From an uncultured Prevotella sp. (lineage in GTDB: Bacteria; Bacteroidota; Bacteroidia; Bacteroidales; Bacteroidaceae), in contig CAMJDL010000003.1 of the NCBI GenBank assembly GCA_946404405.1, forward strand, positions 1 to 64,000: DNA of 64,000 bases, in the 5' to 3' direction. The position numbers and the translations under genes are program-made. The notes beneath the pieces were generated by a model. It ran no database searches. It had not been told where the DNA came from and saw only the letters and a program-made list of their open reading frames with translations. Shown here piece after piece: positions 54,851 through 64,000 of this stretch; the stretch's first letter is position 1; every line of letters starts with the position of its first letter.

Positions 54851-57238
54851 TAAGATATATTCTTGTCCTGCTTTCGTCGATAAAGTGTAGATGCCAGGTT
54901 CCTTAGAACGTTTCAGTCCTTTACCTTTCAGAGGGGTATTTGAACGTAGTTTGCAGATGCTGCCATGACGTGAGCGGACAACGGCCTTGGTCAGTTTGCC
55001 GTTCTTCCAATCAATATCGATTTCGAAACCGCCACGAGCTACGAGACCTTTGACACTACCGTCTTTCCATGCTGAAGGCAAAGCTGGCAACAGGTAGATA
55101 AAACCGTCGTAGCTCTGCATCAGCATCTCAGCAATACCTGCCGTACAACCGAAGTTGCCATCAATCTGGAAGGGAGGATGGGCGTCGAACATATTCGGAT
55201 AGGTGCCACCTCGCTGCTTCACCGTTCCAAAAATCAGGAAGGTGTCGGCTGTCAGTGTCAACTGATCCTTGATAAGTTTATAGGCGTGTTCACCATCCAA
55301 CAAACGGGCCCACGAGCAGACCTTCCACCCCATCGACCAACCTGTCGAAACGTCGCCACGAGCCTCAAGCGATTTGCGAGCTGCTTCCCAAAACTCAGGG
55401 GTACGGGTGGGTGATATCTGGTAGGACGGATAGAGTCCGTAGAGGTGCGAGAAATGACGATGGTCGTCCTTGGGGTCATCCAAATCGTCGAGCCACTCCT
55501 GCAACTGTCCCCAGCGACCTATTTGCATGGGAGGAAGTTCTTTTAATTGAGAATTGAGAATTGAGAGTTGAGAATTATGATTACTATCATAGCCCAATAC
55601 TTTTGCGGCCTCAAGGACATTAGTATATAATTCTGTCACGATTTGGTTGTCCATTGTGACACCAGCGTCGAGAGGGGTTGGACGGCCCTTGCCACCATGT
55701 TCTGGCGATTCACCTGGACATAGAACAAGCCACCCCTTCGTGGGATGTTTGACAAGCGTCTGCGTATAGAAGCGGGCTGCGTCGAGCATGATGGGATAGT
55801 ATTGGCGAAGGAAAACTTCGTCACGCGTATAAAGGTAGTGCTCCCACAAATGGCGACAGAGCCAGGCAGAACCTACAGGCCACAGACCTGTCTGTGCACG
55901 ATCTACAGGACCCGTGATGCGCCATTGGTCGGTGTTGTGGTGCAACACCCAGCCCTCTGCGCCATACATCTCGCGAGCCGTCTGCTTGCCTTGCTCGTAT
56001 ATTTCACGAATCAACTTAAACAGCGGTTCATTCATCTCCGTCAGGTTTGTCACCTCCGAAGGCCAGTAGTTCATCTCGAGATTGATGTTTGTGGTGTATT
56101 TCGAATCCCACGAGGGGAACATCTTGTCGTTCCAGATGCCCTGCAGATTAGCAGGATTCATATTATCAGGCTGACTGCTGCAAATCAGCAGGTAACGTCC
56201 GAACTGAAAATAGGTGGCGACGAGGTGGTTGTCAGCGACAAAATCGCTGACCACACTAAAGCGTTCGATGCGCTTGTTCATCGGCACGTTGGCATATTGG
56301 TCTGGTCCCAAGTCCAACGTTACCCTATCGTAATACTTCTTATACGTCTTAGTATGCAGGGCCTTCAGCGTCTCATAGCCTAAGGCCATCGCTCCATGCA
56401 GTCGTTCGCGTGACTGCTGAGCCTCATCGCCCGTAATATCCTTATAGCTCTTGACGTTAGTGCCAACGGTGATATACAGTGTGGCTTCGTCGGCATCCAC
56501 GACACTGATGATGCCATTCGAACCGCTCGTCTTACCGCCTTTAGTCTGCACAGCCATACGGCCCATAAAGCGCACCTTACCCTTCAGACCTTCGTGCTTG
56601 CTGGAAACACCCAACAGAGTAGCCTCATTGCCGTCCATATTGATTAATACATTTTCGTGTGGACTGGTCATGTTGGCAGTAAACGTAATCTTACCTTTCT
56701 CGCTGGCCGTCATATGAACAGCAATCACCTCGTGACCACCCAAGGGGGCTATCGTCTCACGTTCGTACTGCACCCCGTCTACCATATAACGCACCACGCT
56801 TTTGGCGTTATCCAAATCCAACCAACGCTCATAGTTCTGATAGTTAGCGTGTCCAGGCATCGCGATATACAGGTCGCCAAAAGGCTGATAGGGCATACCC
56901 ATATTCTTGTCAACGGCACGTGGCATCACTTTGGCATTAGCCAAGTCCTGCGCCTCCTTGTATTTACCTTCGAAAATCAGTCTGCGCACCTCAGGCAATG
57001 CCTCCTTCGAATTAGGATTCACCACCTGATTGGGTTGTCCTGCCCAAATGGTTTCTTCGTTAATCTGAATATGCTCTACGGCTGGTGTACCAAACACCAT
57101 GCCCCCCATCACGCCATTGCCAATGGGCAGTGCCTGCGTCCACGTCATCGCAGGCTGATTGTACCAAAGCCTATATCGTTGGGCCATCAACGTCAAGACA
57201 GCCATCATTGTCATCAAAAAACAAATAATTTTCTTCAT
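54845..57238 (-). CDS. GH95 family glycosidase (alpha-L-fucosidase/alpha-L-galactosidase type)
   Basis: 797 residues, secreted. The N-terminal beta domain begins [20 protein letters not shown]; the (alpha/alpha)6 domain has [20 protein letters not shown] and [16 protein letters not shown], the GH95 active-site region. Family members remove L-fucose or, in rhamnogalacturonan II systems, L-galactose. A heptamer array (55545-55579) encodes an insert with [11 protein letters not shown] before [11 protein letters not shown]. Promoter-element copy (ii) lies upstream. Its stop codon overlaps the third TGCTACAA-type box of the GH51 gene. Confidence 0.93.
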   Translation of the reverse strand: MKKIICFLMTMMAVLTLMAQRYRLWYNQPAMTWTQALPIGNGVMGGMVFGTPAVEHIQINEETIWAGQPNQVVNPNSKEALPEVRRLIFEGKYKEAQDLANAKVMPRAVDKNMGMPYQPFGDLYIAMPGHANYQNYERWLDLDNAKSVVRYMVDGVQYERETIAPLGGHEVIAVHMTASEKGKITFTANMTSPHENVLINMDGNEATLLGVSSKHEGLKGKVRFMGRMAVQTKGGKTSGSNGIISVVDADEATLYITVGTNVKSYKDITGDEAQQSRERLHGAMALGYETLKALHTKTYKKYYDRVTLDLGPDQYANVPMNKRIERFSVVSDFVADNHLVATYFQFGRYLLICSSQPDNMNPANLQGIWNDKMFPSWDSKYTTNINLEMNYWPSEVTNLTEMNEPLFKLIREIYEQGKQTAREMYGAEGWVLHHNTDQWRITGPVDRAQTGLWPVGSAWLCRHLWEHYLYTRDEVFLRQYYPIMLDAARFYTQTLVKHPTKGWLVLCPGESPEHGGKGRPTPLDAGVTMDNQIVTELYTNVLEAAKVLGYDSNHNSQLSILNSQLKELPPMQIGRWGQLQEWLDDLDDPKDDHRHFSHLYGLYPSYQISPTRTPEFWEAARKSLEARGDVSTGWSMGWKVCSWARLLDGEHAYKLIKDQLTLTADTFLIFGTVKQRGGTYPNMFDAHPPFQIDGNFGCTAGIAEMLMQSYDGFIYLLPALPSAWKDGSVKGLVARGGFEIDIDWKNGKLTKAVVRSRHGSICKLRSNTPLKGKGLKRSKEPGIYTLSTKAGQEYILQ
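55545..55579. repeat. Heptamer array H8 (AATTGAG-type) inside the GH95 gene
   Basis: AATTGAG x3, AGTTGAG and a partial fifth unit. Read in frame on the minus strand as [11 protein letters not shown]. Confidence 0.9.
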
Positions 57239-57258
57239 TGTTCAGTAGTATTGCTCTA

Positions 57259-57297
57259 ATAAAAAAGACTGACGAACAGTCTAAATGTCGTCAGTCT
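57259..57297 (-). promoter_or_regulatory. Shared CAZyme-operon element, copy (ii), doubling as terminator stem
   Basis: Minus strand: TGACGAC, 16 bp, AGTC, then TTTTTTATT, ending 20 bp before ATG 57238. A 10-bp stem AGACTGACGA / TCGTCAGTCT with 12-nt loop plus T6 would also end the MG2-domain gene upstream (stop 57309). Confidence 0.7.
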
Positions 57298-57308
57298 CTG
57301 TAAAGATG

Positions 57309-59594
57309 TTACTCTATGACCTGTTGCTGGTGCACGATGGTGCCGTCGTTGCTGACACCCTCAAGGGTGACGAGGTAGCGTTTGGAGATGTCGGAGGCAT
57401 AGAACTTGACGCTAGCTTTACCGTTGGCATCCGTCGTAACTTTCGGATTCCAATAGAGCGTAGTGCGATGGTCGGGGCGCGCCTTCTGGCTCTTGTCCGT
57501 GTATTGCGGAGAAAAGAACTCTACATTAGGCTTCCAGCCTTGCTGATGAATGGTGGCCATACTGAGTGGCTTGCCTCTACGCCCTGTGTAACCTGGTTTC
57601 AAGTACACTGACAGTACGCCCTTCGTGGGGCCGTCCCAACGATAGGCTAACAGGCGGGAATCATTATGTTTGAAATATTCAATCGACATGATGTTGGCTG
57701 GTTCCAAAAACATGAGTTCTTCGGCATTGCTCTCTACATCATCAATATAGATGAGTGGTCCTATGTTCGCCAATGTCCACGAACTGATTTTGTAGCTATT
57801 GTCTTCGTCGCGCCCTACTTTTAGCCCCAGCGTATTCAACAGGATTTCCATGCTGTTGAAGTTGTTTAGTCGAGGGTTATCATAGAGTGCCTTGAAGGGC
57901 TCTATCTTCATGCGGTTTTCCTTACGTTGGCGTTTCTTCTCCTTCACCACCTCAGGCAGTTCTATCTCGCGATCCACGCTGCCATACATCACCTGCTCTT
58001 TGGCCTGTTTGACGAAAGATTCAGGGACGTTGAACGTTGAAGGTTCTCTCTCTGAGAGTGTGGCGTTGGAATGAACGTTGAACGTTGGGTGCAGAACAGG
58101 GAAAGTCATGGGGTCGATGTCCAGTTGTACAAGACGGGGACTGCCAGTACGTCGCATGCCCTCCAAAAGATACGTCGTGCCATCAGGGTAATCGAGTCCG
58201 TTGATGGTGAATCGGGTACTGTCGCCCAGTTCGAAGGTCTCCCTCAAGCCTGTCTCTGGGTGAATGAGCATCAACTTGGGGCGCTTTACTTTTTTTAATA
58301 GAGTGCTGTTAATGGAGCCTGAAATGGTCTGTGAAGTTTGGAAGCTGTAGTCGATGCGGGGATATGTTCCAGTGAGCATGTTAGCAAGCGAATAATCAGT
58401 TGGTTGCCGACCCAGATATTTGTCTATCGCTGGCTGTAGGGTATCGGGGTTGACTACATTGTAGTCAGTTATGGAAAGTGAGAATTTGCCATTCAGAGGT
58501 TTGCCCTCAGCATCAGCAATGTCAATGTTTAACTCCATAGGGTCGTTATCACTCTGAGCCTTACCACTGATGGTCACTTGTGGGGTGTCGCCCTCAATGA
58601 ATGTCTGGCTCTCGGCAATGATGTTGCCTGTCTGTCGATTGACCATTGCTACTCTGAGGCTCCCTGGACATAACGACTGACTGTCTATACGTAACACTTT
58701 GCCCTGTGTATAGTCAGCCACAATGAGGTTTCCACTGCCATAGAGCACGCACGAGAGCGGCTCGTCAGTAGGCTTGTTCAGTTGGATAAGCAGTTGCCCT
58801 TTGCGCTGACCAATTTGTAAAGGGGAGTTTACCGGCACTAAAGTCTGAGTTTCCCGTAAGTAAAGTCCCACTTTACCGGCACTAAACTCAAGGCTTGCTT
58901 GGGGTTGGTTTCCTATCACGAACAATTGCTTGTAGAAGAAGCGCTCAGCAGGAAAGTTGCGCATCCATTGTGTATAGGCCGCAAGGGTATAACAGCCCCC
59001 TTTTATATCATGAGGCAGTGTGATGGCATTGGCGAAGACACCATCAGAGTCGCATTTTATGATGATGCGTTGTACTAAAGTATCCCCATGTTGGTCACGC
59101 AGTTCCACATAGACGTAGCGCGAACGGCTGATAGGCGTATGCGTAACGGCATCCACCAAGTGGGCACGAAACCACACCGTATCGCCAGGCACGTAGTATG
59201 GCTTGTCCGTGTGGACGTAGATTTGTTCTTGCGGTACTTTTTGGTAATAGTCAAGGATACGCTGTTGGATGTCCAGCGTGTCAGTCTTGCTTTGTAGTGT
59301 CTGCAGCGCCTTCTCAATCTTGCGAATTTGTTCTATATCTGTTGCTTTAGCCTTCATCATGTTGATATCAGCGGCGATTACCTTGTATTTTTGCTGCGAC
59401 ATGCGGCCCTGATAATAGTCGCACAGCCTTTGCAACACAATGACAAGTGCTTGTTCGTTATTCAAGTTATGCCCCTGATAGACCTCTGCGATATGGTGTA
59501 TTTTTGTCTTTATCTCATCGTATGATGGGCTCGTTTGGGCTTGCACTGCTGTTGTCATCAGCAATGTCAGTATGATGAATATATTTTTTCTCAT
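57309..59594 (-). CDS. Secreted MG2 (macroglobulin-like) domain envelope protein
   Basis: 761 residues with a signal peptide. Residues 130-230 are an MG2 domain (VHTDKPYYVPGDTVWFRAHL); more beta-sandwich domains follow. About 580-700 resembles a TonB-receptor plug-like segment (IDDVESNAEELMFLEPANIM) and the C-terminus has another macroglobulin-type motif (YWNPKVTTDANGKASVKFYA). Such proteins are frequent in Bacteroidetes behind ECF sigma/anti-sigma pairs; function unknown. It is translationally coupled to the anti-sigma gene (4-bp overlap). The gene carries several small repeats: TTTACCGGCACTAAA twice (58828, 58872), AACGTTG pairs and a hairpin shared with the sigma gene. Confidence 0.82.
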   Translation of the reverse strand: MRKNIFIILTLLMTTAVQAQTSPSYDEIKTKIHHIAEVYQGHNLNNEQALVIVLQRLCDYYQGRMSQQKYKVIAADINMMKAKATDIEQIRKIEKALQTLQSKTDTLDIQQRILDYYQKVPQEQIYVHTDKPYYVPGDTVWFRAHLVDAVTHTPISRSRYVYVELRDQHGDTLVQRIIIKCDSDGVFANAITLPHDIKGGCYTLAAYTQWMRNFPAERFFYKQLFVIGNQPQASLEFSAGKVGLYLRETQTLVPVNSPLQIGQRKGQLLIQLNKPTDEPLSCVLYGSGNLIVADYTQGKVLRIDSQSLCPGSLRVAMVNRQTGNIIAESQTFIEGDTPQVTISGKAQSDNDPMELNIDIADAEGKPLNGKFSLSITDYNVVNPDTLQPAIDKYLGRQPTDYSLANMLTGTYPRIDYSFQTSQTISGSINSTLLKKVKRPKLMLIHPETGLRETFELGDSTRFTINGLDYPDGTTYLLEGMRRTGSPRLVQLDIDPMTFPVLHPTFNVHSNATLSEREPSTFNVPESFVKQAKEQVMYGSVDREIELPEVVKEKKRQRKENRMKIEPFKALYDNPRLNNFNSMEILLNTLGLKVGRDEDNSYKISSWTLANIGPLIYIDDVESNAEELMFLEPANIMSIEYFKHNDSRLLAYRWDGPTKGVLSVYLKPGYTGRRGKPLSMATIHQQGWKPNVEFFSPQYTDKSQKARPDHRTTLYWNPKVTTDANGKASVKFYASDISKRYLVTLEGVSNDGTIVHQQQVIE
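58027..58087. repeat. Heptamer pairs (ACGTTGA, AACGTTG) flanking a hairpin repeat
   Basis: ACGTTGA x2 (58027-58040) and AACGTTG x2 (58074-58087) encode TFNV and FNV. Between them, at 58042-58072, lies a 31-bp repeat 26/31 identical to 60542-60572 in the sigma gene, with the CTCTC/GAGAG hairpin. Confidence 0.8.
58828..58886. repeat. Direct repeat TTTACCGGCACTAAA around a hairpin, inside the MG2 gene
   Basis: Two exact 15-bp copies start 44 bp apart; between them GTAAAGT/ACTTTAC can pair. Reverse complement GAGTTTAGTGCC also occurs in the 22-bp array region near 45816. Confidence 0.7.
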
Positions 59595-60196
59595 GGCTGT
59601 TCCTCCTTTGTCATGTTCATTGATTCTGTATGCTGGTCGTCTTTTGTCAGTTCACCTATCATAATACGTTGTATCAACTTCTGTAGTCGGGCATCGGCAC
59701 GGATTATCTGCTCAGCCTTTGCCGTATAGTTAATGCTGTCAGTGACTTCGTCTAATTCTTTTTCCAGACGGGCGATATAGTACTCTAAACTGTCTTGTGT
59801 TTTGGCAGTCGTTAGTCGCTTCACACGCTTTGGGGCTTTCTTTGGAGGTGCAATAGGGCTTGCTGGGGGGATAATCGTTGCTGTCCTTTCCAATTCTAGC
59901 TCTTTGGGGCTTGTTACTCTTTCCTTTTGGGCTACCAAGTCTTCGCTGACCTGTTCCTTTGGCCAAAGCACAAAGGAGCCTGCAGCAATGAGTACCACGA
60001 TGACTGCGGCCATAGCCCATCGTAGAACGCGATGTTTGCCCCTACGCTGGCTGACGATACGATCGTATTCTGCTGTCTCGTCTTCTGTGAGCCAAGAGTC
60101 CATATCCTCCTCTTGCTGAAGCATCTGGGCTATCAGATGCTCCTCTTCAGGGGTGGCCTGCTCGGTTAGCAGTTTTTCTATCATTTTTTGTTTCAT
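59591..60196 (-). CDS. Putative membrane-bound anti-sigma factor
   Basis: 201 residues. An N-terminal acidic cytosolic part (QMLQQEEDMDSWLTEDETAE) is followed by one transmembrane helix (WAMAAVIVVLIAAGSFVLWP, about 63-82) and a Pro-rich/coiled-coil periplasmic part. It starts inside the 3' end of the ECF sigma gene (4-bp overlap) and ends with a 4-bp overlap onto the MG2 gene, the usual place for a cognate anti-sigma. No named anti-sigma domain is certain, so the call rests on topology and context. Confidence 0.75.
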   Translation of the reverse strand: MKQKMIEKLLTEQATPEEEHLIAQMLQQEEDMDSWLTEDETAEYDRIVSQRRGKHRVLRWAMAAVIVVLIAAGSFVLWPKEQVSEDLVAQKERVTSPKELELERTATIIPPASPIAPPKKAPKRVKRLTTAKTQDSLEYYIARLEKELDEVTDSINYTAKAEQIIRADARLQKLIQRIMIGELTKDDQHTESMNMTKEEQP

Positions 60197-60720
60197 TGTA
60201 TGCCTCCTTTCGGATTTAGTATTTCCAATAGTTTTCGTTTCGCAGTACTTAGCATTGCACTGACGGAGCGTACTCCGATGCCCGTCACAGTGCTGATTTG
60301 CTGGATGTCCATTTCTGCTTCGTGACGCATACGGAACAAGCGTTGCTCTGCAGGTTTTAGCTGACTGACGGCCTGATGCAGTCGTGCTATTTCTTCCTTC
60401 ATTTCCACATCGCGATGAACGTCTTCACGGGCAATCAGTTTTACCTGCAGGGCATTCCCTTGTCGTACTTTTTGCTTGCGCCACTCGCTGACACAGAGGT
60501 TCTTGGCCATTCGGACGGCCAATGGTTCGATGTCAGTTTGTGGTTCTTTCTTCGAAAGTGTGGCGTTGCAATCTATGCGGTTGCGTAGCATCCAGAGTCG
60601 CATCAATGTCTCCTGGGCAATATCCTCAGCCGTTTCTTCGTCACCAAAGAATTGACGTCCGATGTCTTTCAGACGGGGCCGAAGCTCAGGGACTATATGT
60701 TCAAACTCTTGTTGGGTCAT
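60193..60720 (-). CDS. ECF-type RNA polymerase sigma factor
   Basis: 175 residues with sigma region 2 (DEETAEDIAQETLMRLWMLR ... VRMAKNLCVSEWRKQK) and region 4 (LKPAEQRLFRMRHEAEMDIQ ... GIGVRSVSAMLSTAKRKLL). Between the two helices of region 2, residues 51-60 (CNATLSKKEP) are an extra segment encoded by a hairpin repeat also present in the MG2 gene of the same operon. First gene of the sigma/anti-sigma/MG2 operon. It is a candidate factor for the TGAYGAC-N16-AGTC promoters in this window, but that link is inference only. Confidence 0.93.
   Translation of the reverse strand: MTQQEFEHIVPELRPRLKDIGRQFFGDEETAEDIAQETLMRLWMLRNRIDCNATLSKKEPQTDIEPLAVRMAKNLCVSEWRKQKVRQGNALQVKLIAREDVHRDVEMKEEIARLHQAVSQLKPAEQRLFRMRHEAEMDIQQISTVTGIGVRSVSAMLSTAKRKLLEILNPKGGIQ
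60542..60572. repeat. 31-bp hairpin repeat inserted in the sigma factor gene
   Basis: Contains CTTTC-TTC-GAAAG followed by TGTGGCGTTG. 26 of 31 bases match 58042-58072; the stem differs by one compensated pair (T-A against C-G). Confidence 0.75.
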
Positions 60721-60723
60721 GCT

Positions 60724-60743
60724 ACCTTATATACGCATAAGGT
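60724..60743. promoter_or_regulatory. Inverted repeat ACCTTAT-N6-ATAAGGT before the sigma gene
   Basis: Perfect 7-bp arms 4-23 bp upstream of the sigma factor start at 60720; possible operator or translation-control hairpin. Confidence 0.5.
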
Positions 60744-60761
60744 TTATAGATGTTAAGTAGA

Positions 60762-60789
60762 AAAGAGGCTCATTTTTCTTTGAGCCTCT
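60762..60789 (-). terminator. Terminator overlapping the stop codon of the TPR-like gene
   Basis: Perfect 10-bp stem AAGAGGCTCA / TGAGCCTCTT with an 8-nt loop, followed on the minus strand by TTTTCTAC. The stop codon (60770-60772) is within the hairpin. Confidence 0.75.
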
Positions 60790-61300
60790 TCTTTTCTTCC
60801 TTCTTTCGTTGTTTCTCCTCTGCCTTACGCTGTTTCATGCGGGCCTTGAATTCCGGATATTCGCCAAATGCCTTGGAGTAGCCGCTCTTCATGGCCTGTT
60901 TGTAAGCCCAATCGGCATTCTTGTAGTCACCATAATATTCAAAGGACACACCCATGAAGTAGTAGAGATCTGGCGTGTGGTATCGTTTGGCAAGTGCGCT
61001 GTCACCATAGACGATGGTGTGGTAGTAGTCCTTTACTTCGTAGGCATCGTAGGCTTTCCTGCACAATATGGTAAAAGCACTGACACGTGCGACGGAATCT
61101 TCGTGGGTTTCTTTGCCGATAGCGACATCGTCGACATTACGTGTTCTTGACCAGAACATACCGCTGCCATTGAAGCGCGGCTCCTGTGTCAGCACATATT
61201 CCGTATCCTGTGAGCGCAGTGCTCTATGGTAGTGCGACTCCTGAGCAAAAGTTATGCTTGCCGAAGTCATCAACAGGAAACTGATGAGTATCTGTTTCAT
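60770..61300 (-). CDS. Secreted TPR-like small protein of unknown function
   Basis: 176 residues with a signal peptide (MKQILISFLLMTSASITFAQ). The middle looks like one or two tetratricopeptide-type helix pairs (YDAYEVKDYYHTIVYGDSAL; YYFMGVSFEYYGDYKNADWA). The C-terminus is very basic and charged (RMKQRKAEEKQRKKEEKKRL), predicted helical. No named family beyond TPR. It starts within the stop of the esterase gene (4-bp overlap) and ends in a terminator. Confidence 0.72.
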   Translation of the reverse strand: MKQILISFLLMTSASITFAQESHYHRALRSQDTEYVLTQEPRFNGSGMFWSRTRNVDDVAIGKETHEDSVARVSAFTILCRKAYDAYEVKDYYHTIVYGDSALAKRYHTPDLYYFMGVSFEYYGDYKNADWAYKQAMKSGYSKAFGEYPEFKARMKQRKAEEKQRKKEEKKRLKEK

Positions 61301-62643
61301 TTATAAAGTGATTTGAGTGCATCCTCGGGTTCGATAGTAATTTTGCTCTCATCGAGCATCGTTCGGTCAAGACCAAAGACATCGATGAAGAAGTCGTAGA
61401 CGGCTAGGCGTTTGTTTTCCTTGAAGTCGTGGCGTTCGTTGGGCAAATGTACATTACGCACCTTGTCCTTAGCATCATAGAATCCGTAGATGCGCTGCAG
61501 ATAGGGGAACTCAAGGGTAGGAACGCTGGATGTCCAGTCGCCTCCATCCGAAACAATCAGCATGGGCTTGGGGGCCATCACAGCAGCCAGTTCCGGTTCA
61601 CACGTTCCACCTCCGCTTAGCTGTACGGGTTTACCACTCTCGCAGGGACAGCCACCATCGAAGTGCGAGGCCAGATGGACTACGGGGGCCGAGGCTGTGA
61701 CGCGTTCGTCGAGCAGAGAGAGCAGTACGGTATGCGTACCTCCGCCTGAGCCACCCATCACGCCCACACGCTCAGGATCGATGTCCTTACGATGCGTCAG
61801 CATCCAGTCAAGCAAGATATAGCCACATGCTGCCTGATAGACGTGGGCACGACTGGTATGATGGGCTGCTTCTCCTACCTCCTTTTCGCTTTCACCCCAC
61901 CCATAGAGGTCGAAATCGACGCACACGGCACCCATACGAGCCAAGGTGCCTAAACGTTGCTGTTCGTCCTTGCGGTAGCGGTAGGGCCAATGGCCGTCAG
62001 GGCAGATAATCAAAGGCTTTTGGCTTTTGGCTTTTAGCTTTTTGCTTTTGACTGGTGCACAGGCGTAGATGGTACCAAAGAGGTGCTGGCCTGGTGTCAG
62101 TTCGATGCAGATGTTCTGGGTGGTATAGCCATCGTGCTTGCGAACCTTCGAGAGTTGCACATTGACCATTGACCATTGACCATTGACCATTTTCCGATTA
62201 CACGAATCCAGGAAGGCATCGAGTTCCAAGCGCTGGCGAACCTCACGACGGAGTGAGTCGCGACGGGCTTCCCATTGTTCCTTATTATTATATAAAGACG
62301 ACAGGTAATCGAGCATCATCTTACCTTCCTGCTCATGACGACGCGGATACTCATACAACTTGATTTTATACGAGTTACCACTCTGCTTCCACCAGTTCCA
62401 GTCGTAATATTTGCAAATGTTGTCGAGCGTCATCTCCAGCGAATAGGGGCGCACGCGGAAGTCGGCATACGGCAGACGCTTGCCCACAGTATCAACATTC
62501 GCGTCGAACTTGAACTTCACACCAAAACGCTTGCCGACGTCCTTCATCAGGTCGCTGACACTACGCTCGTATCGCGTCTCAAAGGTCTGTGCCCCCACCA
62601 TTGTAGGCAGGATGGCACAAAGTAAAACCAGTATCTTCTTCAT
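61297..62643 (-). CDS. Secreted alpha/beta-hydrolase (acetyl-xylan-esterase-like) with STN-like N-terminal domain
   Basis: 448 residues with a signal peptide. Residues 20-100 resemble the short secretin/TonB N-terminal (STN) domain (KDVGKRFGVKFKFDANVDTV). The hydrolase domain has the nucleophile elbow GVMGGSGGGTHT, an acid-loop region (VSDGGDWTSS) and a late histidine (NERHDFKENKR), as in dienelactone-hydrolase/acetyl-xylan esterase families. It may deacetylate pectin or xylan. Two different heptamer arrays lie inside the gene and encode MVNGQWSMVN and KSKKLKAKSQK. Copy (iii) of the shared promoter element abuts the ATG. Confidence 0.82.
   Translation of the reverse strand: MKKILVLLCAILPTMVGAQTFETRYERSVSDLMKDVGKRFGVKFKFDANVDTVGKRLPYADFRVRPYSLEMTLDNICKYYDWNWWKQSGNSYKIKLYEYPRRHEQEGKMMLDYLSSLYNNKEQWEARRDSLRREVRQRLELDAFLDSCNRKMVNGQWSMVNVQLSKVRKHDGYTTQNICIELTPGQHLFGTIYACAPVKSKKLKAKSQKPLIICPDGHWPYRYRKDEQQRLGTLARMGAVCVDFDLYGWGESEKEVGEAAHHTSRAHVYQAACGYILLDWMLTHRKDIDPERVGVMGGSGGGTHTVLLSLLDERVTASAPVVHLASHFDGGCPCESGKPVQLSGGGTCEPELAAVMAPKPMLIVSDGGDWTSSVPTLEFPYLQRIYGFYDAKDKVRNVHLPNERHDFKENKRLAVYDFFIDVFGLDRTMLDESKITIEPEDALKSLYK
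62015..62049. repeat. Heptamer array H10 (GGCTTTT-type, 5 units) inside the esterase gene
   Basis: GGCTTTT x3, AGCTTTT, TGCTTTT; in frame as KSKKLKAKSQK. Confidence 0.9.
62161..62190. repeat. Heptamer array H11 (ATTGACC x4) inside the esterase gene
   Basis: Four exact 7-mers plus AT; in frame as MVNGQWSMVN. It lies 112 bp from array H10 in the same gene but has a different unit. Confidence 0.9.
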
Positions 62644-62680
62644 ATATAAAAAAGACTAATATTTTTGCGTTTTGTCGTCA
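62644..62680 (-). promoter_or_regulatory. Shared CAZyme-operon element, copy (iii)
   Basis: Minus strand: TGACGAC, 16 bp, AGTC, then TTTTTTATAT leading directly into ATG 62643. The string AGTCTTTTTTATATATG is identical to copy (i). Confidence 0.7.
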
Positions 62681-62697
62681 TGTATCATTTTTTTTCG

Positions 62698-62705
62698 TAT
62701 ATTTG
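62698..62705 (+). promoter_or_regulatory. -7 box TATATTTG of the CE1-type esterase operon
   Basis: Matches TAnnTTTG, 34 bp before ATG 62740. Confidence 0.65.
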
Positions 62706-62724
62706 CAACATCTAATAACTATAA

Positions 62725-63948
<1,224 letters not shown>

Positions 63949-63954
63949 GAGCTT

Positions 63955-64000
63955 ATGAAAAAATCCGCATTATTCGTTTTGGCAGTAGCCACCTTTATGG
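63955..64000 (+). CDS. Start of a secreted protein, cut by window end
   Basis: ATG 6 bp after the esterase stop; the 15 visible codons read MKKSALFVLAVATFM, a signal-peptide beginning. Probably the next gene of the esterase operon; family cannot be told. Confidence 0.7.
   Translation, partial: MKKSALFVLAVATFM

Overview
The window looks like a chromosomal segment of a gut or rumen Prevotella-type bacterium (Bacteroidales). The evidence is: many -7 boxes of the Bacteroidetes form TAnnTTTG, several with a TTTG -33 element 19 bp upstream; weak or absent Shine-Dalgarno sites; many Bacteroidetes lipoproteins and signal peptides; and a large set of secreted plant-polysaccharide enzymes. No rRNA, tRNA, transposase, integrase or CRISPR array was recognised, and there is no SusC/SusD pair.

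Layout. 1-4.8 kb: 3' part of purL, a two-subunit chromate transporter and a small DUF4491 membrane protein. 4.8-11.3 kb: an iron/redox island with a di-iron (hemerythrin/RIC-like) LuxR regulator divergent from a porin, an imelysin lipoprotein, a di-haem oxidoreductase lipoprotein, a stand-alone cytochrome-c-biogenesis-like fragment and an FMN-binding protein. 11.4-20.5 kb: operon with a 1404-residue multi-domain glycosidase, a GH78 rhamnosidase, a DapA/NanA-family aldolase and a sodium:solute symporter. 20.6-21.9 kb: a small lipoprotein and a beta-barrel protein. 22.0-26.3 kb: a compact cassette with octamer palindromes, two unknown genes, iteron-like repeats and a DUF3987/VirE-N primase-like gene. 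26.3-28.0 kb: SPFH, ribbon-helix-helix and DUF1648 genes. 28.2-40.6 kb: a GH13 amylase facing an operon of four genes (TIM-barrel glycosidase, GH43-like/GH2/malectin fusion, Fe-alcohol dehydrogenase, GH2 beta-galactosidase). 40.8-47.3 kb: PIF1-like helicase, two TonB-like paralogues flanking a radical-SAM activase, a probable ncRNA, a zinc-finger lipoprotein, repeat DNA and dinB. 47.3-57.2 kb: GH78-BNR fusion, GH140, GH51 and GH95. 57.3-60.7 kb: sigma/anti-sigma/MG2-domain operon. 60.8-64 kb: esterases and an incomplete gene.

How it fits together. GH140 (apiosidase family), GH95, GH78, GH51, GH2 and a sialidase-fold module suggest attack on complex pectin such as rhamnogalacturonan II or I. 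The aldolase and symporter could take up and split a released keto-sugar acid. Five CAZyme operon heads share a promoter-like element (TGAYGAC-N16-AGTC followed by a T/A tract), so these scattered operons may form one regulon.

The most unusual property is small repeats that enter genes. Period-7 tandem arrays, whose heptamer differs at almost every locus, occur at gene junctions, in signal peptides and inside enzyme genes without breaking frame. Short hairpin repeats also sit inside ORFs; one is shared by the sigma factor gene and its operon partner with a compensatory base pair.
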